Source: UBA1231 sp045123185 | Lineage (GTDB): Bacteria; Bacillota_I; Bacilli_A; ML615J-28; CAG-313 | Assembly: GCA_045123185.1 (NCBI GenBank) | Contig: JBGVIL010000216.1 | Span: forward strand, 1 to 5,415 | Length of the DNA: 5,415 nucleotides | Direction: 5' to 3' | Shown here: in pieces, positions 5,318 to 5,415 of the stretch | Layout: each line of letters begins with the position of its first letter | Numbering within the stretch: the stretch's first letter is position 1 | Made by a program: the position numbers and the translations under genes | Notes under the pieces: generated by a model | What the model was told of the DNA's origin: nothing | The model's database searches: none | The model's input: the letters and a program-made list of their open reading frames with translations, nothing else

Positions 5318-5415
5318 TTAAAATTGTCTTTTACCTTTTTCAAATTTCATCATGTCTTTACATAATCCATTAACATCAAATAACATAACATAAAATGTTT
5401 TCTTTTTATGTATTA
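5318..5415 (-). CDS. 3' end of a minus-strand gene entering from the right edge (31+ residues)
   Basis: Read on the minus strand, a frame open from the right edge ends at TAA (complement of 5318-5320). The visible C-terminus is IHKKKTFYVMLFDVNGLCKDMMKFEKGKRQF, seen here as two parts: IHKKKTFYVMLFDVN (5365-5413 region) and GLCKDMMKFEKGKRQF (5321-5364 region). It mixes hydrophobic and charged residues like a normal protein end, while the + strand here is broken by many stops. The bidirectional terminator sits 14 bp beyond its stop. The open stretch is short enough to occur by chance in AT-rich DNA, and no family can be named. Confidence 0.5.
   Translation of the reverse strand, partial: IHKKKTFYVMLFDVNGLCKDMMKFEKGKRQF

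Noticed and set aside
5044..5343. Minus-strand frame of 99 codons rich in Phe, Leu and Ile
   Set aside because: It mirrors the Lys/Asn/Gln codons of the low-complexity gene and runs through the terminator; a compositional artefact despite looking like a membrane protein.

Overview
The window is AT-rich and tightly packed, with strong AGGAGG-type ribosome binding sites. It reads as the end of a late/lysis region of a phage or prophage of a low-GC Gram-positive host (Bacillota). The evidence is a peptidoglycan-degrading endolysin, a collagen-like appendage protein, a holin-like membrane protein and several phage-type small genes, all on the + strand. The species cannot be told from the sequence.

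Layout. Positions 2-1303 are one unbroken frame entering from the left edge: the C-terminal part of a GH73-type glucosaminidase, then an N-acetylmuramoyl-L-alanine amidase (Amidase_2), a Pro/Gln linker and two SH3b-type wall-binding repeats. A strong ribosome binding site and ATG sit inside this frame exactly where the amidase begins (ATG 314), so a second, shorter lysin may be made. The next genes are a collagen-like Gly-X-Y protein (1316-1819), a 57-residue phage protein (1819-1992) and a one-TM, coiled-coil, holin-like protein (2034-2435). The first junctions are very tight and no terminator is visible, so these look like one transcription unit.

Positions 2436-2538 hold a near-consensus vegetative promoter (TTGAAA, 17 bp, TATAAT) with a dyad GTGTAAA-N11-TTTACAC at the predicted transcription start. 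It drives a 501-residue beta-CASP metallo-beta-lactamase-fold protein (2539-4044) that keeps every catalytic motif of the CPSF73/RNase-like family. An intrinsic terminator overlaps its stop codon. A gene with private promoter, operator-like dyad and terminator inside a phage late region has the layout of a 'moron', an independently expressed cargo gene.

After it come a protein with a tyrosine-recombinase core-binding domain but a catalytic domain that lacks the usual active-site residues (4099-4947, possibly from 4075), and a very basic Lys/Asn/Gln-rich low-complexity protein (4960-5292). The latter ends in an intrinsic terminator that looks bidirectional. A minus-strand open frame enters from the right edge and stops at 5318, which would make this a convergent gene junction.

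Most notable points: the in-frame internal start in the two-enzyme lysin, the self-contained beta-CASP unit, the recombinase-like protein without active-site residues, and competing hairpins around 4043-4097 that could link termination to access to the next ribosome binding site.
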